DNA of 23,949 bases, from NCBI GenBank assembly GCA_009700405.1, contig WLMD01000010.1:1-23949 (forward strand), written 5' to 3'. The notes beneath the pieces are model-generated. The model was given only the letters and a program-made list of their open reading frames with translations. It searched no databases and was not told the DNA's origin. Source of the stretch: Actinomycetota bacterium (GTDB taxonomy: Bacteria; Actinomycetota; Actinomycetes; Nanopelagicales; Nanopelagicaceae). Shown piece after piece: positions 1 through 6,032 of this stretch (its first letter is position 1; the number at the start of each line of letters is the position of its first letter). The position numbers and the translations under genes were made by a program.

Positions 1-192
1 GTATTCCAAACATTCAGAGCGAACATCACAGGACATGCATACTCGCTTTGCTTCACGAGTAGAACCGCCCTTTTCTGGAAAGAAAGCTTCGGGATCTGTC
101 TGAGCGCAGAGCGAGCGCTCTTGCCAGGAAAGCTCGACTGTCTCCCCGCCTACGAGTTGGATGCCAGCGCCATCAGGTCGGATATCTGACAT
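1..192 (-). CDS. whiB: WhiB-family iron-sulfur transcription factor (partial, 3' end outside window)
   Basis: The N-terminal 64 residues are visible and the frame runs off the left edge. The four cysteines expected to hold a [4Fe-4S] cluster are present at residues 29, 52, 55 and 61 (C-X22-C-X2-C-X5-C), with the conserved stretches SWQERSLCAQTDPEAFFPEKG and GGSTREAKR; this is closest to the WhiB/WhmD (WhiB2) subgroup. The DNA-binding GVWGG turn and basic tail lie outside the window. The ATG is preceded by a good ribosome site (AAGGAG, 7 bases upstream). In Streptomyces and mycobacteria this subgroup works with WhiA in the control of septation and cell division. A sugar-1-phosphate nucleotidyltransferase just upstream also neighbours whiB2 in mycobacteria (manB, Rv3264c). 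Family assignment is firm; the subgroup is inferred from the N-terminal half. Confidence 0.93.
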   Translation of the reverse strand, partial: MSDIRPDGAGIQLVGGETVELSWQERSLCAQTDPEAFFPEKGGSTREAKRVCMSCDVRSECLEY

Positions 193-248
193 GTGGGTAC
201 TCCTTCACAATCTCGTTTCCACCCAGTCGGTGGATAACCAATGAGTGA

Positions 249-264
249 ATTACACGCGTGTAAT
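249..264. promoter_or_regulatory. Perfect 16-bp palindrome on the whiB promoter, likely operator
   Basis: The sequence ATTACACGCGTGTAAT is its own reverse complement over all 16 bases. It covers the -10 element and part of the spacer of the whiB promoter, where a bound dimeric protein would block RNA polymerase. No run of T follows, so it is not a terminator. The protein that binds is unknown to me. Confidence 0.6.
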
Positions 265-277
265 CCCTTAAAGTCAA
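249..277 (-). promoter_or_regulatory. whiB promoter (-35 TTGACT, -10 TGTAAT)
   Basis: On the minus strand TTGACT (272-277) is followed after 17 bases by TGTAAT (249-254), good matches to a housekeeping actinobacterial promoter. The predicted transcript would have a leader of about 50 bases ending in the AAGGAG ribosome site. Unlike most other promoters in this window it has a clear -35 box and a real leader. Inferred from sequence only. Confidence 0.6.
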
Positions 278-314
278 GCCCAGGTGGCTATATTCACCCC
301 TTTACCTACCCCAA

Positions 315-1325
315 TTATGTGGCTATAAGCGGGCGAACCCCCTCATTCGCAAAATAATCATCTCTGAGTTCCATGCCAGCCGGAACGATAGAGCCTGCGC
401 TAACAAATGACTTTATGACGCTTGCCCCTGATGAAATGACCGCGCCTTCACTGATTATCGAACCATCTAAATGCGCACCGGCCATGACCTTTGCGCCTTT
501 GCCTATCGCACTCCCGCCAGTGATGACGGCGCTCGGATCTATGTACGCACCAGACATCGAAATATATTCCTTAGAGCGATAGTCCACCTGAGCGCCATCC
601 AAAGCTGAAGCATCAGCGGCTCCACTTACTAAATCAGAGGAAGCGCGAAGCAGCGCTGAAGGCGTTCCGATATCTATCCAATAGGAATCATCAATAACGG
701 CGTAAATTGATCGGCCTTTCTCCACTAGTGCTGGAAAAATCTCTCGCTCAATACTCACTACGGTCTCGGCGGGAATATCTTGGATAACACGAGGATGAAA
801 AACATAACACCCAGCATTAATTGTGTTAGCTATCGGCTTATCCATCTTTTCAAGAAATGCAGTCACTCGTCCTTCAGAATCAATTGGTACGCAACCAAAT
901 GCACGAGCATCTTCAACATGCGTGAGGTGAAGAGTCACGTCAGCGCTTTTGGATTCATGAAAGGCAATCTGAGCAGACAAGTCATGTGAACTAAGAATAT
1001 CTCCATTGAAAATAACAATAGATTCATTGGTCTCAAGCATTTGAGCCGCATTGCGGATAGCGCCTCCGGTGCCAAGTGGCTGTTCTTCAACGGCGTATTG
1101 AATCTTCATCCCCCACCGAGCGCCATCCCCGAAATATGGAAGAAACACTTCTGATAAGTAAGAAGTTGCCAGCACAATTGATGTGATGCCAGCTCGTTTA
1201 GCCATAGCAAGCTGGTGCTCGGTAACGGGTAATCCAGCAAGTGGCAACATGGGCTTTGGAACGTTTCTCGTAAGTGGCATCAAACGCGTGCCCATCCCGC
1301 CGACAAGAAGAATCGCTTGCGTCAC
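315..1325 (-). CDS. Sugar-1-phosphate nucleotidyltransferase (mannose-1-phosphate guanylyltransferase-like)
   Basis: A 336-residue NDP-sugar pyrophosphorylase that joins a sugar 1-phosphate to an NTP, giving an activated sugar for glycan synthesis. The N-terminal Rossmann-like domain has the signature GGMGTRLMPLT (residues 9-19) followed by PKPMLPLAG, and the metal-binding NGD near residue 107. The C-terminal third contains hexapeptide-like repeats (GAYIDPSAVITGGSAIGKGAK region) typical of a left-handed beta helix. The start is GTG, four bases after the dapC stop, so it is probably co-transcribed with fdxA and dapC. In mycobacteria the equivalent gene beside whiB2 is manB (Rv3264c), a GDP-mannose pyrophosphorylase. 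GTP/mannose specificity is inferred from that neighbourhood; glucose or other sugars are possible. Confidence 0.85.
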   Translation of the reverse strand: MTQAILLVGGMGTRLMPLTRNVPKPMLPLAGLPVTEHQLAMAKRAGITSIVLATSYLSEVFLPYFGDGARWGMKIQYAVEEQPLGTGGAIRNAAQMLETNESIVIFNGDILSSHDLSAQIAFHESKSADVTLHLTHVEDARAFGCVPIDSEGRVTAFLEKMDKPIANTINAGCYVFHPRVIQDIPAETVVSIEREIFPALVEKGRSIYAVIDDSYWIDIGTPSALLRASSDLVSGAADASALDGAQVDYRSKEYISMSGAYIDPSAVITGGSAIGKGAKVMAGAHLDGSIISEGAVISSGASVIKSFVSAGSIVPAGMELRDDYFANEGVRPLIAT

Positions 1326-1329
1326 TTAA

Positions 1330-2403
1330 TTAACTTTTCTCTTTAAGCGCCATCAAACGTTCACAAGCGCTAGAGATATCTTCATCGGTTGCAGTTAGTG
1401 CAACTCGAATATAGCGAGCGCCTTTTTCACCATAAAAACTTCCTGGTGTAACAAGAACTCCGCAATTGGCTAGGAAGGAAACAGAATCCCAGTCAGATTC
1501 ATCTCGTGTGCACCATATGTACAGCCCGGCCCTGGACTCTTCAATCTGAAAACCTAGAGCCTCCAAAGCTGGAGAAAGAATTTCTCGACGAGAGTTGTAG
1601 CGAGTTCGTTGTTGCACAACATGTTCATCATCACTCAGGGCCGCGATCATTGCTTGTTGAACGGGCAAAGGAACAATCATTCCGGCATGCTTTCGAACTT
1701 CGCGTAATCGAGCAATAACTTGAGTGTCTCCGACAACAAAAGCTGCTCGATAACCAGCCATATTTGAACGCTTAGATAGTGAATGCACGGCAAGAATATT
1801 TGTGTTCTCACCACCGGTGTGAGACATAATCGAAGTGGGTGCGGCAGTATGCGCAAATTCCAAGTAACACTCATCGCTCACAATCAGAGCATTGTTTGCA
1901 CGCGACCATTGAATCACTGCTCGCAATTCTTCCTCTGTATGAACTCGACCCGTAGGATTTGAAGGAGAATTTACCCAAGCAAAATCTGCCTTTGGCCAAT
2001 CCGCTGGCGAAATGTCTACTGCTAAAGCTTGGGCGCCAGCAAGTATCGCCCCGACTTTATAAGTGGGGTAGGCAATATCTGGAATGAGAACAGTTTTGGC
2101 TTCTAGAAATGTGGGCAACCATGCAACGAGTTCTTTCGAACCGATCAGCGGCAAGACATCAAAGTCGCCGGTAGCGCCCAATCGGGATATAGCCCAGTGG
2201 TGAAGGGCCTCACGCAATTGTGCAGTGCCAGCCGTAAGTGGATAACCAGGCGAGTTTGAAGATTTCTTAAATGCTTCTTGAATAAAATCTGGAGTCGCAT
2301 CAACGGGCGTGCCAACAGATAGATCAATAATTCCCTGCGCATGTTCTCTCGCCCGGTCTGCATATGGGGCGAGAGTGTCCCAAGGAAAATCCGGGAGTTT
2401 CAG
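1330..2403 (-). CDS. dapC: Succinyldiaminopimelate transaminase, apparent CTG start
   Basis: A PLP-dependent class I/II aminotransferase, about 357 residues, for the transamination step of the succinylase route to diaminopimelate and lysine. The protein has SVGTPVD, SPGYPLTAGT, LPLIGSKELVAWLP, NSPSNPTGR, SDECYLEF and the PLP-lysine motif SLSKRSNMAGYR, all typical of actinobacterial DapC. The first ATG/GTG/TTG-type codon in frame is a TTG at 2217, which would delete the conserved N-terminus (LPDFPWDTLAPY to GYPLTAGT). Reading upstream in the same frame, the only plausible initiator before the fdxA stop is CTG at 2401-2403, seven bases after AAAAGG. Twelve bases separate it from the fdxA stop codon, which lies in the same frame. 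Function is secure; the CTG start is inferred. Confidence 0.9.
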   Translation of the reverse strand: MKLPDFPWDTLAPYADRAREHAQGIIDLSVGTPVDATPDFIQEAFKKSSNSPGYPLTAGTAQLREALHHWAISRLGATGDFDVLPLIGSKELVAWLPTFLEAKTVLIPDIAYPTYKVGAILAGAQALAVDISPADWPKADFAWVNSPSNPTGRVHTEEELRAVIQWSRANNALIVSDECYLEFAHTAAPTSIMSHTGGENTNILAVHSLSKRSNMAGYRAAFVVGDTQVIARLREVRKHAGMIVPLPVQQAMIAALSDDEHVVQQRTRYNSRREILSPALEALGFQIEESRAGLYIWCTRDESDWDSVSFLANCGVLVTPGSFYGEKGARYIRVALTATDEDISSACERLMALKEKS

Positions 2404-2410
2404 AAGAGAA

Positions 2411-2416
2411 CCTTTT
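2411..2416 (-). promoter_or_regulatory. Ribosome binding site supporting the CTG start of dapC
   Basis: AAAAGG lies seven bases before CTG 2401-2403, and its first A is the last base of the fdxA stop codon. This spacing is normal for a bacterial ribosome site and is the main reason for choosing the CTG start over the TTG at 2217. Confidence 0.5.
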
Positions 2417-2736
2417 TAGCCTTGAGGTGGCGCCGCAGCAACAACGACTTCATGGTCGGTGTGCGTTGGTCCAACTTTGGCTGCTCCTCCTGGAGAACCG
2501 ATTTCAACAAAGAATTCTGTATTTACTTTTGTATATTCACTCCACTGACCTGGCACATCATCTTCGTAATAAATCGCTTCTACAGGACACACTGGTTCGC
2601 AAGCGCCACAATCCACGCACTCATCAGGTTGGATGTACAGCATTCGATTGCCTTCATAAATACAATCAACCGGACACTCTTCGATGCAGGATTTATCTTT
2701 AACATCAATGCACGGTTGCGCAATCACATAAGTCAC
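2416..2736 (-). CDS. fdxA: Seven-iron ferredoxin ([3Fe-4S][4Fe-4S])
   Basis: A 106-residue electron carrier. Cysteines at 9, 17, 21, 25, 40, 43, 46 and 50 follow the spacing of Azotobacter-type 7Fe ferredoxins (CX7CX3CX3C then CX2CX2CX3C). It also has the conserved PCIDVKDKSC and DECVDCGACEPVCP segments and the usual longer acidic C-terminal half. The GTG start has a strong GGAGG six bases upstream. It is first in an operon with dapC; the same pair (fdxC-dapC) occurs in Mycobacterium and Streptomyces. Upstream is a GATAAT-like -10 and a 10-bp palindrome GGTACGTACC (2754-2763). The redox partner is not indicated by the sequence. Confidence 0.95.
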   Translation of the reverse strand: MTYVIAQPCIDVKDKSCIEECPVDCIYEGNRMLYIQPDECVDCGACEPVCPVEAIYYEDDVPGQWSEYTKVNTEFFVEIGSPGGAAKVGPTHTDHEVVVAAAPPQG

Positions 2737-2826
2737 GGCTGGCCTCCAAATAGGTACGTACCATTATCCTAAGCCCGAGTAACGCCCGTACGCGATTTTG
2801 GCGCTCCGCTAGCGCTCATTTCCAAT

Positions 2827-2832
2827 TATCGT
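2827..2832 (+). promoter_or_regulatory. -10 element TATCGT of a leaderless promoter (acetyltransferase gene)
   Basis: TATCGT is followed by six bases and then the ATG at 2839, with no ribosome site. This spacing puts the transcription start at or next to the A of the start codon. No convincing -35 box is seen. Confidence 0.5.
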
Positions 2833-2838
2833 TACCCC

Positions 2839-3780
2839 ATGGGTCCGAGTGTTCATGAGGTTGGTCAACGCCTCACAATTCGCTTACGTATTCCCGAAGG
2901 TGGTTTTCGAGACCTCGTAGGCATCTTGGAATCTGAGACAAGCATCAGACGCCGAGATGGATCACTCTCGGAGTTTCTCCCAGAGGACGTTGTCGTTTGG
3001 AGAGTCATAGAGCCACCAAAAGATCGTGCAGGACACGGCGCGCCACTGTCGCTGCGAATACGTGACATCGAAGCTGCAGCCAATGCCACCTGGCCGGCTC
3101 TTGAGACTGCGCAGATAGGAGACTGGTTATTGCGTGCATCAGGAAAATTCACATTACGTGCGAACTCAGTGCTACCGCTTGGACCTCCGCCATACGGCAA
3201 CCCTGGAATTGATATTCATGAAGGGATCTCTCGCGTTATCGATTTCTATAGCGCACATAATTTGCCCGCCGTATTTCATATTCCACTTCCGACCTATGGG
3301 CAGCTTGAAGAACTTCTCCGCGAAGAAGGTTGGGTCGAGAAAGTCACTGTCTTAGTGATGGTGGCTGACATCGGCGATTTTCAAGAAGCCCAGAGGGCAA
3401 CTGGGAAATGGGAAATCGAGTCCTCGCCAACTGAGGAATGGTTAAATTTTCACAATGACCACGGAGTCGCCCAAATAATGAAAAGTGTTCCTGCACGCTA
3501 TGCCGGCCTTCGAATAAATGGAGTGCTTGTTGCAGGAGGACGTGCAGCCATTCATGAAAAGTGGTGTGCATTAAGTCGACTGTATGTTCATCCGGATTTT
3601 AGAAGGCAAGGGATTGCAAAAGAACTTGTACAAAATCTTCTCAAAGATGCGAAGGACCTTGGAGCAACAAAAAGTTTGCTGCAAGTGGACGAAAGCAACC
3701 TTGAGGCGATTTCCCTTTATGAAAAGTTAGGATTTGCCGTTCATCACAGCTACGTCTACCTAATCCATCAGCCCGAGTAG
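2839..3780 (+). CDS. GNAT acetyltransferase, Rv0428c-like, with N-terminal SH3-like domain
   Basis: A 313-residue protein in two parts. Residues about 8-53 (GQRLTIRLRIP to VVVWRVI) match the small SH3-like barrel found at the N-terminus of Mycobacterium tuberculosis Rv0428c, followed by the WPALETAQIGDWLLRAS and RANSVLPLG segments that are also typical of that family. The C-terminal GNAT fold has the acetyl-CoA loop RRQGIAKELV (about residue 255) and the LQVDESNLEAISLYEKLGF strand-helix. Rv0428c has been described as a histone-type acetyltransferase; the substrate here is unknown. The gene diverges from fdxA and converges on the mshB operon, with eight bases between stop codons. Confidence 0.85.
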   Translation: MGPSVHEVGQRLTIRLRIPEGGFRDLVGILESETSIRRRDGSLSEFLPEDVVVWRVIEPPKDRAGHGAPLSLRIRDIEAAANATWPALETAQIGDWLLRASGKFTLRANSVLPLGPPPYGNPGIDIHEGISRVIDFYSAHNLPAVFHIPLPTYGQLEELLREEGWVEKVTVLVMVADIGDFQEAQRATGKWEIESSPTEEWLNFHNDHGVAQIMKSVPARYAGLRINGVLVAGGRAAIHEKWCALSRLYVHPDFRRQGIAKELVQNLLKDAKDLGATKSLLQVDESNLEAISLYEKLGFAVHHSYVYLIHQPE

Positions 3781-3788
3781 AGCCTCAA

Positions 3789-4100
3789 TTAGACTTTTCT
3801 AGAAATCGCTAAGACAAGAGTTACGATACCCGCTAGCAAGAGCACATTGCCGTTACCGTTTCCCTGAACGAGAAGTTCGTTGCCCACTCCAAGCACGCCG
3901 GCTCGCATTACTGTCAGAAACCAGCCCAACGAAGCAACGGCTTTGTAGCGACGCATCCCCCAGCCTCGACCAATAAGCCAAATCCCTAGACCGCTTCCAA
4001 TTAACGAGAGCAGGAGCCCCCAAGGTGTGTACGCATTATGAAGAAGCACCGAACACGCACCAAAAGCCACACCTAGAAAAAGCGAAACTAATATTTTCAT
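3789..4100 (-). CDS. Small membrane protein, DUF6113-like
   Basis: A 103-residue protein with about four hydrophobic segments (residues 3-20, 26-43, 58-75 and 84-100) and almost no charged residues between them. Its ATG overlaps the mshB stop in TAATG, so it is translationally coupled to mshB. A small membrane protein of this kind (DUF6113) follows mshB in Streptomyces and Mycobacterium. Function is unknown; context alone suggests a link to mycothiol metabolism or to the adjacent ferredoxin operon. Confidence 0.75.
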   Translation of the reverse strand: MKILVSLFLGVAFGACSVLLHNAYTPWGLLLSLIGSGLGIWLIGRGWGMRRYKAVASLGWFLTVMRAGVLGVGNELLVQGNGNGNVLLLAGIVTLVLAISRKV

Positions 4101-4993
4101 TACGGAACAAGACCTGCGAAGAGATTCGCTTCTCGTGAATTCTCATCGAAAGGAGCGGCTGCAACCCCTTTAACTAAAGTATAAAACTCTAATCCCCATA
4201 TTTGTGAACCTAAGTTATTCGATAAAGCGAAAAAAGGACCGTCCAAAGCTATTTGTGTTTCATGCGCCTTCATCGCAGCCATCTTTGCATCAACATGTGC
4301 AGTGCCATCTACCATCGCAGTAACTAGCGCATCATCTTTAACAAATGGGAGATCATCAACACTTTCGGCTCCAAAGAAGTCCGAACCGGAAGCTTTCATG
4401 GCTTCAATGCCTTGAGCGATGACTGATTTCGGCATTGCATTCCAATAAATCTTAGGAATTTCCCAACGGTTTCCAGAAAGCGGAGATAACTCTGCCGCAC
4501 GCATTGCTACACGATGGGCTTGGATATGGTCTGGGTGTCCATAGCCACCGATTTCGTCGTAGGTGATTAATACGTGTGGACGAATTTCATGAATGACATC
4601 AACAACGAGGGCTGCAGCCGCATCAACATCTGCTTGCCAGAAAACATCGGGCCGGTCATTCGGCGCAGTACCCATCATGCCGCTATCGCGAAAATTTATT
4701 TTCCCATCACCAAGAAAACGATGATCCTTCACTCCAAGTTCCACCATTGCACTTGCTAGTTCAGCTATGCGATGGGTACCTAATTGATCATCATGAGTAC
4801 TTGCAAGGTGAGAAAGACCAGGGACCAGGACTTCGCCTTCTTCTCCTCGAGTGCAGGTAATCAAGGTAATTTGCACTCCTTGTGAGGCGTAGAGTGACAT
4901 CGTCGCTCCATTGTTAATTGTTTCATCGTCGGGATGTGCATGAACTAAGAGCATTCTGAATCCCGTAAGCGGAAGTGAAGTCATATTGACCAT
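4100..4993 (-). CDS. mshB: N-acetyl-GlcN-inositol deacetylase of mycothiol synthesis
   Basis: A 297-residue LmbE/PIG-L family zinc deacetylase. It removes acetate from GlcNAc-inositol to give GlcN-inositol, the second committed step to mycothiol, the main thiol of actinobacteria. Visible motifs are AHPDDE (19-24; zinc ligands H20 and D23), ITCTRGEEGE, LGTHRIAEL and the third zinc ligand in GYGHPDHIQAH. The start ATG has TAAGG five bases upstream; a second ATG lies three codons in. Length and the downstream DUF6113 partner fit MshB better than the related mycothiol-conjugate amidase Mca. It is divergent from a TetR gene. Confidence 0.9.
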   Translation of the reverse strand: MVNMTSLPLTGFRMLLVHAHPDDETINNGATMSLYASQGVQITLITCTRGEEGEVLVPGLSHLASTHDDQLGTHRIAELASAMVELGVKDHRFLGDGKINFRDSGMMGTAPNDRPDVFWQADVDAAAALVVDVIHEIRPHVLITYDEIGGYGHPDHIQAHRVAMRAAELSPLSGNRWEIPKIYWNAMPKSVIAQGIEAMKASGSDFFGAESVDDLPFVKDDALVTAMVDGTAHVDAKMAAMKAHETQIALDGPFFALSNNLGSQIWGLEFYTLVKGVAAAPFDENSREANLFAGLVP

Positions 4994-5011
4994 TGTGCCT
5001 TACGCGTGGAA

Positions 5012-5021
5012 ATAGCGCTAT
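5012..5021. promoter_or_regulatory. Palindrome ATAGCGCTAT between mshB and tetR, candidate operator
   Basis: A perfect 10-bp palindrome sits midway between two divergent genes, mshB and a TetR regulator, upstream of both starts. Divergent TetR genes commonly bind such sites to control themselves and the neighbour. It is short for a TetR operator and could be chance. Confidence 0.35.
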
Positions 5022-5036
5022 CCCAACTCTTTCCCC

Positions 5037-5042
5037 TACGAT
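5037..5042 (+). promoter_or_regulatory. -10 element TACGAT of a leaderless promoter (tetR)
   Basis: TACGAT is followed by seven bases and then ATG at 5050. This would make 5050, not the ATG at 5041 that overlaps the -10, the true start of the regulator. There is no ribosome site before either ATG. Confidence 0.4.
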
Positions 5043-5049
5043 GAGCGCA

Positions 5050-5667
5050 ATGAATACCGCAGATGGACGAACAGATAACAAGGCCCGCTTGCCCCGTGAC
5101 GAGCGCCGTGCGCAATTGCTTAGCGCCGCACTAGAGGTCTTCACGGCCGCCGGATACCACTCTGCTGCCATGGATGAGATTGCAGATCGCGCAAGTGTGA
5201 GTAAGCCAGTTCTTTATCAGCATTTTCCATCCAAGCTCGAACTCTACTTGGCTGTTTTAGATTTACATATTGATTCACTTGTATTTCAAATTCAAAAAGC
5301 TATCGCATCAACGCCCGAGAATTCCAACCGTGTAAAGGCAACTGTTGAAGCATATTTTGCATTTATTGATAGCGAAGGTGAAGCATTTAGATTGCTATTC
5401 GAAAGCGACATGAGCGTAGAACCTGCAGTTCGTGAACGCCTCAATCGCATGACCTACGATTGCGCAGCAGCTGTAAGCGCAGTCATTTCCCTGGATACTG
5501 GATTGCCTCAAGAAGCAGCGATGCTTCTTGGAGTTGGACTTATTGGTAGTGCTCAAGTGACTGCCCGTCATTGGTTAGAAAGAGATAGCAAGCTCACTAG
5601 AGAACAAGCTACAAATCTGGTTTCTAATGTTATCTGGAGAGGTATCTCAGGATTCCCCCGAAACTAA
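5050..5667 (+). CDS. TetR-family transcriptional regulator
   Basis: About 205 residues. The N-terminal three-helix DNA-binding domain is clear: RRAQLLSAALEVFTAAGYHSAAMDEIA, then the recognition helix VSKPVLYQHFPSKLELYLAVL. The rest is an alpha-helical ligand-binding and dimerisation domain with no diagnostic motif. An in-frame ATG three codons upstream (5041) is the alternative start; 5050 is preferred because it fits the -10 spacing seen before other genes here. A TetR gene followed by DUF3107 and a DEAD-box helicase is also the order in Mycobacterium (Rv3208, Rv3208A, Rv3211). Its ligand is unknown; divergence from mshB makes mshB a possible target. Confidence 0.9.
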   Translation: MNTADGRTDNKARLPRDERRAQLLSAALEVFTAAGYHSAAMDEIADRASVSKPVLYQHFPSKLELYLAVLDLHIDSLVFQIQKAIASTPENSNRVKATVEAYFAFIDSEGEAFRLLFESDMSVEPAVRERLNRMTYDCAAAVSAVISLDTGLPQEAAMLLGVGLIGSAQVTARHWLERDSKLTREQATNLVSNVIWRGISGFPRN

Positions 5668-5705
5668 CAACGAATAACTTTTATATAGATCCATTGAAGA
5701 AATTC

Positions 5706-5720
5706 GCTCAAAATATGAGC
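5706..5720. promoter_or_regulatory. Small inverted repeat GCTCA-N5-TGAGC before the DUF3107 gene
   Basis: The 105-base gap between tetR and the DUF3107 gene is AT-rich and holds this inverted repeat plus a second copy of AAATATGAG just downstream (5723-5731). No T-tract follows, so it does not look like an intrinsic terminator; it may be an operator or chance. A TATATAGAT stretch near 5682 could be a -10 region. Confidence 0.3.
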
Positions 5721-5772
5721 GCTAAATATGAGTGATTCGGCAATCAAGCACATTACTCGGTAAGGTTTACTC

Positions 5773-6030
5773 ATGAGTACAAAGAAATCAGTCGCAGGGC
5801 ACAGTTCCGAAGTGCGCATTGCCATTATTCAAGTATCTACGGAGTTGTCCTTTGAATGCCCAACATCGGCTTCGGATATCCGTGATGCAGTTACTGCAGC
5901 TATCTCTTCTGGAAACCCTCTGGTCTTAAGCGATGTCAGAGGTCGCGAAATAATTGTTCCGGCAGAGAAGATTGGATTCGTCGAAATCGGTGAGCAATCT
6001 GAGCGCCGCGTTGGCTTTGGCACCCTGTAA
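5773..6030 (+). CDS. DUF3107 protein
   Basis: An 85-residue conserved actinobacterial protein of unknown function. The family core is seen in VRIAIIQVSTELSFE, the helix region SDIRDAVTAAISSG and the C-terminal VPAEKIGFVEIGEQSERRVGFG, which is nearly invariant in the family. The ATG has AAGG eight bases upstream; a GTG at the start of the conserved core is possible but has no ribosome site. The helicase start lies two bases beyond the stop, so the two are probably translated together. This link to a TetR gene and an RNA helicase is conserved in Mycobacterium and Streptomyces, but I know of no function. Confidence 0.85.
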   Translation: MSTKKSVAGHSSEVRIAIIQVSTELSFECPTSASDIRDAVTAAISSGNPLVLSDVRGREIIVPAEKIGFVEIGEQSERRVGFGTL

Positions 6031-6032
6031 TA

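Noticed and set aside
2416..2418. Possible ferredoxin-DapC fusion by read-through of TAA
   Set aside because: The two genes share a frame, but a ribosome site and CTG start behind the stop explain the arrangement, and the two proteins are separate genes in other actinobacteria.
2341..2772. 143-codon open frame on the plus strand opposite fdxA and the dapC start
   Set aside because: It lies opposite a clear ferredoxin gene with all eight cysteines, and its translation has no family features. It is an antisense shadow.
4993..5049. Longer N-terminus for the TetR regulator from the ATG at 4993
   Set aside because: The extra residues precede the normal TetR N-terminus, have no initiation signal and would overlap the mshB start codon.
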